From Bacillota bacterium (GTDB lineage Bacteria > Bacillota > Clostridia > Lachnospirales > Lachnospiraceae): DNA of 64,000 nt. This document shows, one piece after another, positions 19,175 to 28,785 of this stretch. Under the pieces are notes generated by a model that was given only the letters and a program-made list of their open reading frames with translations, was not told the DNA's origin and did no database searches. The stretch spans positions 1 to 64,000 of the forward strand of contig JAEVYT010000011.1 of assembly GCA_023392615.1 (NCBI GenBank), written 5' to 3'. The number at the start of each line of letters is the position of its first letter. The stretch's first letter is position 1. The position numbers and the translations under genes were made by a program.

Positions 19175-21607
19175 CTATACGATGATTTGATGCGTCTTAC
19201 CATCATCGATAAGTGATATTCGATTCCCTTTAATCTTTTCTCCATCTAAAGTCAGCTCCGAAGTGGTCATCACTCCCTTGCTTCGACTTTCCACCTCTAT
19301 CTCATAAACAGCTGTACCATAACGATAAGAAATCGAATACGTCCCAAAAGTTTCCGGGGTTGCAGGATCGATGATGAGTTGATCACGTTCTTTTCGTATT
19401 CCCAAGAACCAGCTTACTAACCCTTGATACATCCATCCGGCAGAACCGGTATACCAGCTCCACCCTCCTCTTCCTGTATAAGGTGGACTAAGTGATATAT
19501 CTGCAATCATCACATAGGGTTCTTTCTCATAACGGATGGCATTCCGTTTATTAGCGGTGATATGAATTGGATTTAACATTGTAAATAAAGTGTTCGCCAT
19601 TTTATAATCCTTTATCATGGATGTTGCAATCGCCAACCACACTGCAGCATGAGTATATTGACCACCATTTTCACGGATACCCGGAATATAATTCTTAATA
19701 TAGCCTGGATTATTTTGTGTCTTATCGAATGGGGGCGCTAACAGCAATGAGATAGATTCCTCCTCTCTGACCAGATACTTCCAGGCAGATTGCATTGCCG
19801 TCTGCGCTCTATCTTTTTTTGCTCCGTTTGATATCACACTCCATGATTGACTAATGGAATCTATTCTACATTCGTCATTTTCTTTCGATCCCATTTTTGA
19901 ACCATTATCATAATACGCCCTTAGATACCATTCTCCATCCCATGAATTTTCCTCAATGCTTTTTATTAAATTCTCTCTCTTTTCTTCCAGTTCCTTCGCA
20001 AATGCGTCATCGCCCTCCTGATAACAAATTGGTATAAATTCTCCCAAGGTATAATAGAGGAACCATGCAAGCCACACACTTTCTCCCTTACCATCCTTAC
20101 CCACTTCATTCATACCGTCATTCCAATCTCCACCACCCATCAATGGAAGTCCATGCTCTCCGAAATGAGTGATTTGAATTGTTTTTTTACTGTGCTCATA
20201 TACAGATCCTGACATCTCTGAGACTTCAGGTGTAATCATTATTTCATGCTGATCCTCTCTCAATGTCGGTCCTTTAATATAAGGTACCATCTCCTTAGTA
20301 ATAGAAGTGTCACCAGTATTTTTGATATATGCTGCCACTGCATATGGCAACCATAATAAGTCATCAGAAATTCGGGTTCTAACTCCCACCCCCATAGGTG
20401 GATGCCACCAATGCTGTACATCTCCCTCCTCGAACTGTCTACTACAAGCAATGAGAATTTGGTTTCTCAGCACTTCTGGCTTAGTAAACAGTAGTGAAAA
20501 TGTATCCTGGAGCTGATCTCTATATCCGTAAGCTCCACCACACTGATAAAATGCCGCTCTTGCATTTATTCTACAGGATATCGTCTGATAAAGTAGCCAG
20601 TTATTAACCATGAAGTCAATCGCTTTATCTTGTGTTTTAACTTGTATTACACCGAGTACTTCATTCCAGTAATCATTTACCTTACCAAGTTCCTTATCAA
20701 ATTTGGTAATATCCTTATATTTATTACGGACATCACGAATAGTAGCAGTCTCAGTACTTTGTCCAATTCCAAATAATATCGTTCGGCTCTCGCCAGGATT
20801 AATTGCAACCGAAGTTTGAATCGCCCCACAGGGATCATAACCGACACCGGTATGGTTTGAAAATTTATGATCCAGTCCGTGTGGCTCCCTTACAGTACCT
20901 TTTAAACCCAAAAATTCCTGTCGATCTCCGGTATACCCTTTAATCATTTCACTTGAAAAAATAAATGATCTCGTATTGGTAAATTGAAAGGTATATAGGT
21001 TTTTGGCACTCAAATATTCATGCTCATTATTATATGAAGTTAAGATATAAGGATTCGTATGCTCTCTCTGCGTACCCAACACCCATTCAATATAATAGGT
21101 TGCACTGAGGTATTTCACCTTATCGGAATGGTTTATCAGATCTAATTTCCATAGCTTTACCGATTCCTCTAAAGGAGTAAACACAGTTAAATCTGTTGAC
21201 AATTCGTTTTCTTCATGAAGAAATCTGGAATAGCCAATTCCATGTCTGACACGATAGATTCCATGATCTGATTTTCCCAATGAAACCGGCGTTATAACCT
21301 CTCCTGTGATTTCATCAAACAGATAAATTGCTTCCGTTGGAGGATCGCTCACCGGATCATTCGACCATGGAGTTATCTTATTCTCCCTGCTGTTTGCTGC
21401 CCAAGTAAAGCCGGCTCCCGATTCTGAGATATGAAATCCAAACTCTTTGTTTGCTATAACATTAATCCAAGGAACTGGAGGCTTGCAGGTTCCATCCAGT
21501 ACGATCTCATATTCTTTCCCATCCTGAATGAACCCTCCAAATCCGTTAAAAAATTCATACTTTTCTTCCTGTATTTTTGAAAGGCCCCGATCATTAACAG
21601 AATCCAT
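19175..21607 (-). CDS. GH94 phosphorylase-like protein, C-terminal half of a split cyclic beta-1,2-glucan synthase
   Basis: The 810 residues match the last third of NdvB/Cgs-type cyclic beta-1,2-glucan synthases. They begin with the typical EFFNGFGGF and PWINVIANKEFGF elements of a GH94 beta-sandwich. An alpha/alpha barrel follows, with the catalytic aspartate of GGDWNDGMN (about residue 497) and the phosphate-site element YTHAAVW. In NdvB this part controls chain length by phosphorolysis. The ATG follows AAGGAGG at 7 bases, only 15 bases after the stop of the gene encoding the rest, so the two are surely co-translated. No signal peptide is seen, so it is cytosolic. It could instead act alone as a beta-1,2-oligoglucan or cellobiose-type phosphorylase. 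Confidence 0.85.
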   Translation of the reverse strand: MDSVNDRGLSKIQEEKYEFFNGFGGFIQDGKEYEIVLDGTCKPPVPWINVIANKEFGFHISESGAGFTWAANSRENKITPWSNDPVSDPPTEAIYLFDEITGEVITPVSLGKSDHGIYRVRHGIGYSRFLHEENELSTDLTVFTPLEESVKLWKLDLINHSDKVKYLSATYYIEWVLGTQREHTNPYILTSYNNEHEYLSAKNLYTFQFTNTRSFIFSSEMIKGYTGDRQEFLGLKGTVREPHGLDHKFSNHTGVGYDPCGAIQTSVAINPGESRTILFGIGQSTETATIRDVRNKYKDITKFDKELGKVNDYWNEVLGVIQVKTQDKAIDFMVNNWLLYQTISCRINARAAFYQCGGAYGYRDQLQDTFSLLFTKPEVLRNQILIACSRQFEEGDVQHWWHPPMGVGVRTRISDDLLWLPYAVAAYIKNTGDTSITKEMVPYIKGPTLREDQHEIMITPEVSEMSGSVYEHSKKTIQITHFGEHGLPLMGGGDWNDGMNEVGKDGKGESVWLAWFLYYTLGEFIPICYQEGDDAFAKELEEKRENLIKSIEENSWDGEWYLRAYYDNGSKMGSKENDECRIDSISQSWSVISNGAKKDRAQTAMQSAWKYLVREEESISLLLAPPFDKTQNNPGYIKNYIPGIRENGGQYTHAAVWLAIATSMIKDYKMANTLFTMLNPIHITANKRNAIRYEKEPYVMIADISLSPPYTGRGGWSWYTGSAGWMYQGLVSWFLGIRKERDQLIIDPATPETFGTYSISYRYGTAVYEIEVESRSKGVMTTSELTLDGEKIKGNRISLIDDGKTHQIIV

Positions 21608-21622
21608 GCAATTTCCTCCTTC

Positions 21623-24600
21623 CTAATCTTCTACTAGTTCCGTGATTTTTTCTTTGATGCTCTTAAAATAGATACCCGTTTGATCAGAGAATACCACTCT
21701 AGCAACCGTAAAAAGCAAATCAATTTCTGCTGGTATCATCTGATAAGAATGAAGCAAGAATAAGCTCGGTTTATCTTCACTTGCATCATATATTCTTAAG
21801 GAGCTTGATAAATCATTGATTAATACATCCAATTCTTGCATATAACCATGCTTAGCTTCACTTAACAATATTAAATCAACATTGACGCGGTTAATCCTTA
21901 GATATTCATATGCCTTCAGTACATCCTTAATGATCTCCGCTTCATCGATGGAGTGAATCAGGAGGAGCATAATTGGGTTATCTCCGGATATTCCGAATCT
22001 CCAGAGAAAGCTCTGGTTTTGAAAATTCCTACGAATATTCTCCTTCGGCCCTCTGTATAGAGCATTCGGATAATAGATAGGACTAATCAAATCTTGAAAT
22101 GCATTTAACTGGTACCTAGTAATCTCCAGATACTTCAGCTCTATATCCCTTTGCAAACGGAATTTTTCATATATATCGTCGATACGATAAGAGGTATTAA
22201 ACTCTCCACTAATGTGGATTGCCTCCGCACGATCATCACAAACTCCTGTAATAAAGGATACATGTTGCGTCTCTCCCGGGTTTAGCGTAATCGTTACACG
22301 GATACTCATAATCGGATCATTGCAAAAGCCGGCATGATTAGAAAATGTTTGATTATTTACAACTGCATCAGGATTTTCTAACGAGTTATTTCTACCAATA
22401 AACTTCAAGCGATCATTTTCATATTCCAGCTTTTTTATTACCCCTGAATCAGCCTTTACCATATGAAGAACATATGGGTTAGAACCACCCTTGTTTCCTC
22501 TCCTCTTAGATAAAAAAGTTGCATGCTCTTCGATAAACTCACTCTCAATAAATAATTTATTGAATGCAGGATGGCTTAATTCCGCCATATGACTATCACC
22601 GACCACCTCAATATAGCTGGTAACCTCTAATTGTTTTATATCACTACCATGATTTATCAGAGAAACTTTACGTATTTCAATATTATGATCCGGCGACAAA
22701 CTGATCTTAGTCTGAGTCTCCATATCACCGTCTTTTCTTTTGAATTCCGCTTTATGAGGAGCAAAAATAACCTGATAGTCCTCCGGCTGTGTTCTGGTCG
22801 GGTGATATGAAACACTCCAATAGTTGTTATTATTAACATTTTTAATATAGGTGTAATTACCGGTATTTGCATAAATATCCGCCCTCCACCGATACAACAT
22901 CATATTTTTATACTTACTAAAACCATCTCCATCGGAAGTAATCATCAGTGAGTACTTATTGTTGGAAAGCATATTCGCAATTGGAAATCTTGGTGCGACA
23001 CTGTTGATATATCGGTTACTATAATCCTCCTCTCTAAGATGTATCTTTCCAATACGAATTGTATATCCGTGCTTAGCAAGGGATACCAGATGAGATTGTC
23101 TCTTCTCCTCAAGTAAAACTTCCGTAGCTTTTACAATTGGCTCTGCGTGAAAGCGTTTTCTCCAAATACCTTCCTGTAACATGTTATTTATACTAACTAT
23201 AATCATTCCCTGGTGGTGCGCCATAAACGATTTTACGATGCTATAGGGTGTTAAATCAACGGAGTTTGGACTACTAAAATCCAGTGCTTCATAAAACCCA
23301 TACTCCCCATATCCTCCAAGTCGAATTAATTCCCTAAGATTTGAGAAACCTTCCTTACCGGCATATTCTAACGCAAGCATCGTAGCATAAGGAGTCACAA
23401 CCAGAGAGTTTTGCCTTACCGGCTGCAACCGAAGCTTTGGTACTCCGAAAGCCTTATACTGATAGTTTGAATTCATATCAAATCGATAGAATTGTGATTC
23501 TGATATTCCCCAGGGGATTTTCATCTCTTTCGCATAGTTCATATGCTGACAAACTGCTGCCAATGAAGATTCTGCATATACTGAATCTTCATACTCCCGG
23601 AGGACCAGATTGGGCATCAAATACTCAAACATTGTACCGCTCCAGGATACAAAACATGGCATACCATTTATCATGGTTAGTGGTCGTCCAAGTTTTTGCC
23701 AGTGTCGCAAAGGCACCTCACCTCTGGCGATGGCCAGAAAGCTTGTCAATGCAGATTCTGAAGCCATCAAATCATAACACCCTGCGTCAAGTGTACCAGA
23801 ATTCGTATGGTAACCGATATGGAACAAACAGCGTTTTTCATTGAACAAGAAATGGAAATCCACATTTGCAAGATTATGATCAATTTTATTACATAAATCT
23901 TTAATTCTTAATATTAAGGATTTTGCACCTTTAATGTCTTGTTCCTCTAACTGTCTTAGCGTAGGACATTCAGAAATACCAACTTCCTTCAGCTTAAAGT
24001 CCGAAGCCTCCTTTACCACGTATTCAATGATTTCAAGAAATTCCTTACACCAAATTGGATCTTCCTCTTGATTACATTCTCTACAACCAAGATCTTCCCA
24101 AATATCTCTGATCTCTTCGACGAATTCACCAATTGATTGGTATTCTTCCTTTAATGCCCCTTCGTATTTACTCAATTTCATGGTTTTGTTAATTTCATGA
24201 ATCAGCTCAATAGAAAAAATCGGAACATCAAGTAATTCAATCAATCCATTCTTTAAAGCTATCAAATGACCGATATAGTTACCACTGTCTACTGTGGAGA
24301 TATAAGCCGGGTTTAAAACCTCCAGGGTTTTTATCTGGTACCAATTATACAGATGTCCTTTCCATTTCATTAATTTCTGTATGGTATTCATAACATTTTC
24401 AACATGCTCCACCGCTGCACTAATCGTTAAAAAGCCCAGATCTCTAGCCGACAATATTGCAAGTAACTGTAAACCAATATTGGTTGGAGAAGTTTTATCG
24501 CTTTGCTTCTCTGCTCGTGACAGCTGATAATTATCGGGACACAACCAGTTATTTTCCCTCGTTGACATGTCCTTAAAAAACAACCACGTTCGCCTAGCTG

Positions 24601-27600
24601 TATCTAGTAATAACTCTTTATCTTCACTACTAATTTCAACCTCAGCAGTATCCTTAGGTTGACTCAGCCGGTAAGCATAACGATACGAAAAGATCCAACT
24701 TAATACCACAATTGCATATATAAGAGCTCCTATCAAGCTGATATCCACAAATCGAAGTAAGATCACCATGAAGAAGCAGGGGATCAAACTACTCCACATA
24801 ATCAGGAAGTATCCTTTTTTTGTATTTATAACGGAAGCATCCACGTTCTCTGCTGTATTCCATCGAAGAAGATTCCGCTTACTGATTAATAAGCGATACA
24901 TTGTACGAAGCATCGCATCCGTAGCAATATATGCTCTATAAGGAGTCAATACTAATTCCGCATATGCTCTTTGAAGCATTACAAAAAGTTCTTTTAGAAA
25001 ACTTTTCGTTACTAATGCAAGCTTAGGGCGGAATAACTTCTGTATCGTGATTGCTATTACCAGCACGATAAATTGAAATGCATCTACAAAGAAAACCAAA
25101 CCAATCCATAGATAAAAGATAGTCGGAAACAATGCGAGATTTAACAGAATAATTAAAACTTTACTCATTGGTATCAAGCTTCTTCTTAAATTATCAAAGA
25201 TTTTCCACCTAGATAGTGCACAGAGAGGCTTACCATTCTTTACATTGCTTTTAAATAACCACGGAAGTAACTGCCAATCTCCACGTATCCACCGATGCTC
25301 TCTTTTTGCATAAGATATCACACTGCTCGGAAAGCTATCCATAATTTTAGCTGTACTTGAAAACGCCGTTCGCGCATAGCAGCTTTCCAATAAGTCATGG
25401 CTTAACACTCTATTCTCAGGAATCACATTATTCAAAAGTTTATGAAAAGCAGCCACATCATAGATTCCTTTACCGGTATAAATTCCTTCATCAAAAATAT
25501 CCTGATAAATATCCGAAATCACTGCGCTGTAATGTGCCAAACCAGACTGTCCTCCGAAAATCTCAGCAAACCGACTCCCCTTCTTGTCTACGATATGATT
25601 TCTGACAGAAGGTTGTATGATAACATATCCCTCTTTGACCTTCTTACTTTGCTCTTCCACAATAGGTTTGTTTAATGGATGGTCAATTAATCCAACAAGC
25701 TTAGCAGCATTATCGCGAATCAGATTTGTATCCGCATCCAGTGTGATAACGTATCGATATGTCCCCATAAGTTCTTCATCCGTTAAAACCATAGAAAAGG
25801 TCGTATTCTCTTTATCTATGCCATTTAGGAGATTATTAAATTCCTCTAGCTTGCCTCTCTTTCTCTCCCAACCCATATAACAATTTTCAGACTTATTCCA
25901 TTTTCTATAACGTATAAACAGAGAAAATCGTTGATGCTTGGAATAGTACATCTCATTCAACTCATTCATACGGCTAATTAATGCACTCTCTATCTGCTCA
26001 TCCTCCGGTGTAAATTCGTCCGGTGAGTCTTTGTGATCAATCAAAAGTGCAAAATACAGATTGGATTGCCTGTTAGCAAGATAATGTTTATGCAAACGTT
26101 CCATGTAATCTAATCCTTGTTCCTTCGAGGATACAATAACCGGCATCACGACGAAGGTTCTTGCATTATCCGGAATTTCACTAACATAATCGAGGGAAGG
26201 AATTTTCTTCACCTTAATATGCCTCGTAAACATAAAATTTGTCAGTTCCATCGTAATGCCAATCATTACAGGAGATGCGGCTAACATAAATAACACCAAC
26301 GAAAGATATCGACTGCTCTCGTTACTTTTACTTAATAAAAACCCTAGAGCTATATAGATACAAATGGTCAAAAAAGCTAAGGTAACCACATAACAACTGC
26401 CTTTTGTATTTTTCTTTCTCATAATATTTTTATTAGCTGGTTTATTTAAAACCTTCGACTTTAGTAACGGATAGCCTTTTGATAATAGATAAGTTCCTAC
26501 ATGATGTGATTGATGTAATCCTTCTTTCCCTTCAATGGCTAACTCTAATACATCATTTACAATTTTTTGTTCTTCCAACTTATAGCGATGTGCTAATTTG
26601 ACAATAACACCTCGATACATTCCCTTGCTTTCTGAATCCATCAGATGATATATTCCCTCTGGATCTTTAGAAAGTACCTGTTCTAAGTAGGAGAACTCTT
26701 CATAAAATCCTTCCAGATTAAATTCATTAATTTCTCTCAGGCTTACAATGAGAGAACGAATTCTGGTCTCTAGTAGGGATTCAATCTTACCCTCTTCCAC
26801 AAATACCTGCGCAGGTGTTAACTGAGTCCCTTCTGTTCGGATATGATATTCCAGATATTGTTGAATCGCCAAATCATCATAGGACATATTTTTCAATAGA
26901 TATATCACATGTGCATGAAATGAAAAATTACTTTTGCACTCCTCATCGATCTCTGTTAGTAATACACGAATATCTGTCCCATTCTTTTCATTCTCCAGTC
27001 TTTCTCGGACAAATAAATCTGCCCTTGATTTTAGATGAATGATATGAAGAATATCCTCTGCTACCTCAATAATATGCTCCAATAAACAAAAGCCCAACAT
27101 CTCCGGCAAAACCCATAGTTCTTTATCAGTTAACGGAATATTTTTTTGGTATGCCGCCAGCATTATAGCAATATTTTCTTCATCGAGATGACCTTTGGAT
27201 AACGCAACCATCTTCTTCGCAACAATGTAAATTCTAGGATACCCACGATATTCTTTATTTCTTAGTATTGGTAGAATCTCATAACTCGTTCCCGATGTTC
27301 TAACCTTTTTAATCTCACGATACATCATCTGAAAATTATCAAATAACCAGCGAGCAGCAGGAATTAGCGTTATTATATCTGTGGATATCGCAGAAATCTC
27401 ATTTCTTATTTTATTTAGCTTTTTATACGCGATTTGATTGTAATCATCCAGCACGAAATTATATTTCATCAGCTTGACAAGTTCATGACTTCTTGCGAGT
27501 TCCTGCATCTGCTGTTCAATTTCTGTCGTAGTAAGAACGGTGTTATTGCCGGAAGACTCTATATTAAAACGCAGTCTTTTATGAAAATGACTAAAACGAT

Positions 27601-27709
27601 AGTAGAGAAAAATAAGTATACTCCAAATAATTGCAATAACAATAATTAAAACCTTGACCCCTGTCGGAATATATATAGTAAACTGATAACCTTCCAATAT
27701 AGTAAGCAA
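21623..27709 (-). CDS. Cyclic beta-1,2-glucan synthase-like membrane protein (GT84 plus glucoamylase-like and GH94-like parts)
   Basis: The 2028-residue product corresponds to the first two thirds of NdvB/Cgs. Membrane segments occur near 17-37, 430-485 and 830-1000. The glycosyltransferase GT84 core lies between, with DxD-type Asp658/Asp660 in TLDADTNL and the QxxRW-like EHRWIRGDWQ near 805. A glucoamylase-like domain (about 1030-1450) and an inactive-looking GH94-type beta-sandwich region (about 1560-2028) follow. It would make beta-1,2-glucan from UDP-glucose at the membrane. Together with the next gene the total is 2838 residues, close to a whole Cgs. The start is a TTG 7 bases after GGAGG. 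A perfect hairpin lies just upstream. Confidence 0.85.
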   Translation of the reverse strand: MLTILEGYQFTIYIPTGVKVLIIVIAIIWSILIFLYYRFSHFHKRLRFNIESSGNNTVLTTTEIEQQMQELARSHELVKLMKYNFVLDDYNQIAYKKLNKIRNEISAISTDIITLIPAARWLFDNFQMMYREIKKVRTSGTSYEILPILRNKEYRGYPRIYIVAKKMVALSKGHLDEENIAIMLAAYQKNIPLTDKELWVLPEMLGFCLLEHIIEVAEDILHIIHLKSRADLFVRERLENEKNGTDIRVLLTEIDEECKSNFSFHAHVIYLLKNMSYDDLAIQQYLEYHIRTEGTQLTPAQVFVEEGKIESLLETRIRSLIVSLREINEFNLEGFYEEFSYLEQVLSKDPEGIYHLMDSESKGMYRGVIVKLAHRYKLEEQKIVNDVLELAIEGKEGLHQSHHVGTYLLSKGYPLLKSKVLNKPANKNIMRKKNTKGSCYVVTLAFLTICIYIALGFLLSKSNESSRYLSLVLFMLAASPVMIGITMELTNFMFTRHIKVKKIPSLDYVSEIPDNARTFVVMPVIVSSKEQGLDYMERLHKHYLANRQSNLYFALLIDHKDSPDEFTPEDEQIESALISRMNELNEMYYSKHQRFSLFIRYRKWNKSENCYMGWERKRGKLEEFNNLLNGIDKENTTFSMVLTDEELMGTYRYVITLDADTNLIRDNAAKLVGLIDHPLNKPIVEEQSKKVKEGYVIIQPSVRNHIVDKKGSRFAEIFGGQSGLAHYSAVISDIYQDIFDEGIYTGKGIYDVAAFHKLLNNVIPENRVLSHDLLESCYARTAFSSTAKIMDSFPSSVISYAKREHRWIRGDWQLLPWLFKSNVKNGKPLCALSRWKIFDNLRRSLIPMSKVLIILLNLALFPTIFYLWIGLVFFVDAFQFIVLVIAITIQKLFRPKLALVTKSFLKELFVMLQRAYAELVLTPYRAYIATDAMLRTMYRLLISKRNLLRWNTAENVDASVINTKKGYFLIMWSSLIPCFFMVILLRFVDISLIGALIYAIVVLSWIFSYRYAYRLSQPKDTAEVEISSEDKELLLDTARRTWLFFKDMSTRENNWLCPDNYQLSRAEKQSDKTSPTNIGLQLLAILSARDLGFLTISAAVEHVENVMNTIQKLMKWKGHLYNWYQIKTLEVLNPAYISTVDSGNYIGHLIALKNGLIELLDVPIFSIELIHEINKTMKLSKYEGALKEEYQSIGEFVEEIRDIWEDLGCRECNQEEDPIWCKEFLEIIEYVVKEASDFKLKEVGISECPTLRQLEEQDIKGAKSLILRIKDLCNKIDHNLANVDFHFLFNEKRCLFHIGYHTNSGTLDAGCYDLMASESALTSFLAIARGEVPLRHWQKLGRPLTMINGMPCFVSWSGTMFEYLMPNLVLREYEDSVYAESSLAAVCQHMNYAKEMKIPWGISESQFYRFDMNSNYQYKAFGVPKLRLQPVRQNSLVVTPYATMLALEYAGKEGFSNLRELIRLGGYGEYGFYEALDFSSPNSVDLTPYSIVKSFMAHHQGMIIVSINNMLQEGIWRKRFHAEPIVKATEVLLEEKRQSHLVSLAKHGYTIRIGKIHLREEDYSNRYINSVAPRFPIANMLSNNKYSLMITSDGDGFSKYKNMMLYRWRADIYANTGNYTYIKNVNNNNYWSVSYHPTRTQPEDYQVIFAPHKAEFKRKDGDMETQTKISLSPDHNIEIRKVSLINHGSDIKQLEVTSYIEVVGDSHMAELSHPAFNKLFIESEFIEEHATFLSKRRGNKGGSNPYVLHMVKADSGVIKKLEYENDRLKFIGRNNSLENPDAVVNNQTFSNHAGFCNDPIMSIRVTITLNPGETQHVSFITGVCDDRAEAIHISGEFNTSYRIDDIYEKFRLQRDIELKYLEITRYQLNAFQDLISPIYYPNALYRGPKENIRRNFQNQSFLWRFGISGDNPIMLLLIHSIDEAEIIKDVLKAYEYLRINRVNVDLILLSEAKHGYMQELDVLINDLSSSLRIYDASEDKPSLFLLHSYQMIPAEIDLLFTVARVVFSDQTGIYFKSIKEKITELVED

Positions 27710-27734
27710 TGTGACTCCTCCTTAATAATTGCTA

Positions 27735-27767
27735 AAAAACAGCACAAGTATATATTGTGCTGTTTTT
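27735..27767 (-). terminator. Terminator of the hydrolase gene, at the edge of the glucan-synthase leader
   Basis: A perfect 13-bp stem with T/A tails (27735-27747 with 27755-27767, 7-base loop) can work in either direction. It follows the hydrolase stop by 73 bases. Only 25 bases separate it from the start codon of the next gene, leaving no room for a promoter between them. Confidence 0.8.
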
Positions 27768-27839
27768 GTGATTCTTATTATATTGATTGTTAATTTAATC
27801 AAATCCATATCAATTCCGAATTAATAAGATAGAACTTAA

Positions 27840-28652
27840 TTAGCTCTCTACGAATTTTACTAAAACATCATTAAATTCGCTTTTTTGATCATAAAAGGCT
27901 GCATGGCCTGAGAACTCAAAAGGTACCAGTATTGAATTCTTAATCATCTGCTCCTGAATTTGCCCTAACTCAAACGGAACTACCTTATCATGAATACCAT
28001 GGATAATCATGGTAGGTACATCAATTTCCTCTAAATCAGAGAATAACACTTCTTTAATCCAGGTTTCAGAAACAGCAGCGGTTGCCCAGCCAGCCGCCTG
28101 TAACCCAACTTGGAAGAACCAATCAGCGAAAGGCTCAGTAATTAATTGGAAAAAGAATACATTTCCAAAGTTCTGTAACATCTGTGGACGGTCATTATTT
28201 GCTCCATCAATCAAATTCTGTACAACACTGATATCCACCCCATAAGGAAAATTAGGGCGTTTGATTAAGCTCGGAGCCGCTGCCGCTGCCAAAACCAACT
28301 TAGCTACCCCTTTCCCCTTATGTCTTCCCATATATCTTACAGCAATGGAACCACCGGTCGAATGGCCTAAGAGTGTAAAATCTTTTAATTCCAGCGCATC
28401 TACCACCTGGCTTACATCATCCGCCAAGGTATCGTAATCATATCCATGAAAAGGTTTATCCGAATTACCAAATCCCCTTGTATCAATCCCGATACAACGA
28501 TAACCTAACTTTGGTATCTGATCAAATTGATATTCAAATAGTTTCGTGCTTCCCGGCCAACCATGAAGAAACAAAATTGTTTTCTCCCCTTCCGGATTTA
28601 AATCTTCTACATAAATATTTACATTGTTCTCAACTGTAACATAATAACCCAT
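27840..28652 (-). CDS. Alpha/beta-hydrolase (chloroperoxidase/esterase-like)
   Basis: The 270-residue cytosolic protein has the whole alpha/beta-hydrolase set. The oxyanion element is HGWPGS (about residue 30), the nucleophile elbow GHSTGGS is near residue 97, the acid is in HGIHDKVVPFE and the catalytic histidine in FSGHAAFYD. It resembles non-haem chloroperoxidase and arylesterase groups, but the substrate cannot be told. It lies alone, divergent from the LysM gene and upstream of the glucan-synthase genes on the same strand, separated by a terminator. Nothing is truncated. Confidence 0.85.
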   Translation of the reverse strand: MGYYVTVENNVNIYVEDLNPEGEKTILFLHGWPGSTKLFEYQFDQIPKLGYRCIGIDTRGFGNSDKPFHGYDYDTLADDVSQVVDALELKDFTLLGHSTGGSIAVRYMGRHKGKGVAKLVLAAAAAPSLIKRPNFPYGVDISVVQNLIDGANNDRPQMLQNFGNVFFFQLITEPFADWFFQVGLQAAGWATAAVSETWIKEVLFSDLEEIDVPTMIIHGIHDKVVPFELGQIQEQMIKNSILVPFEFSGHAAFYDQKSEFNDVLVKFVES

Positions 28653-28785
28653 AACGTTCTCCCGAATGAATCTTATTCAGATTATTATATTCATAGCAAA
28701 AGTAAATGTCATACATTTCTATTATTAGTTATCATTTTAATTTATAATCATATAATTTTATATATATGCTTAAGGGGGAAATTAA

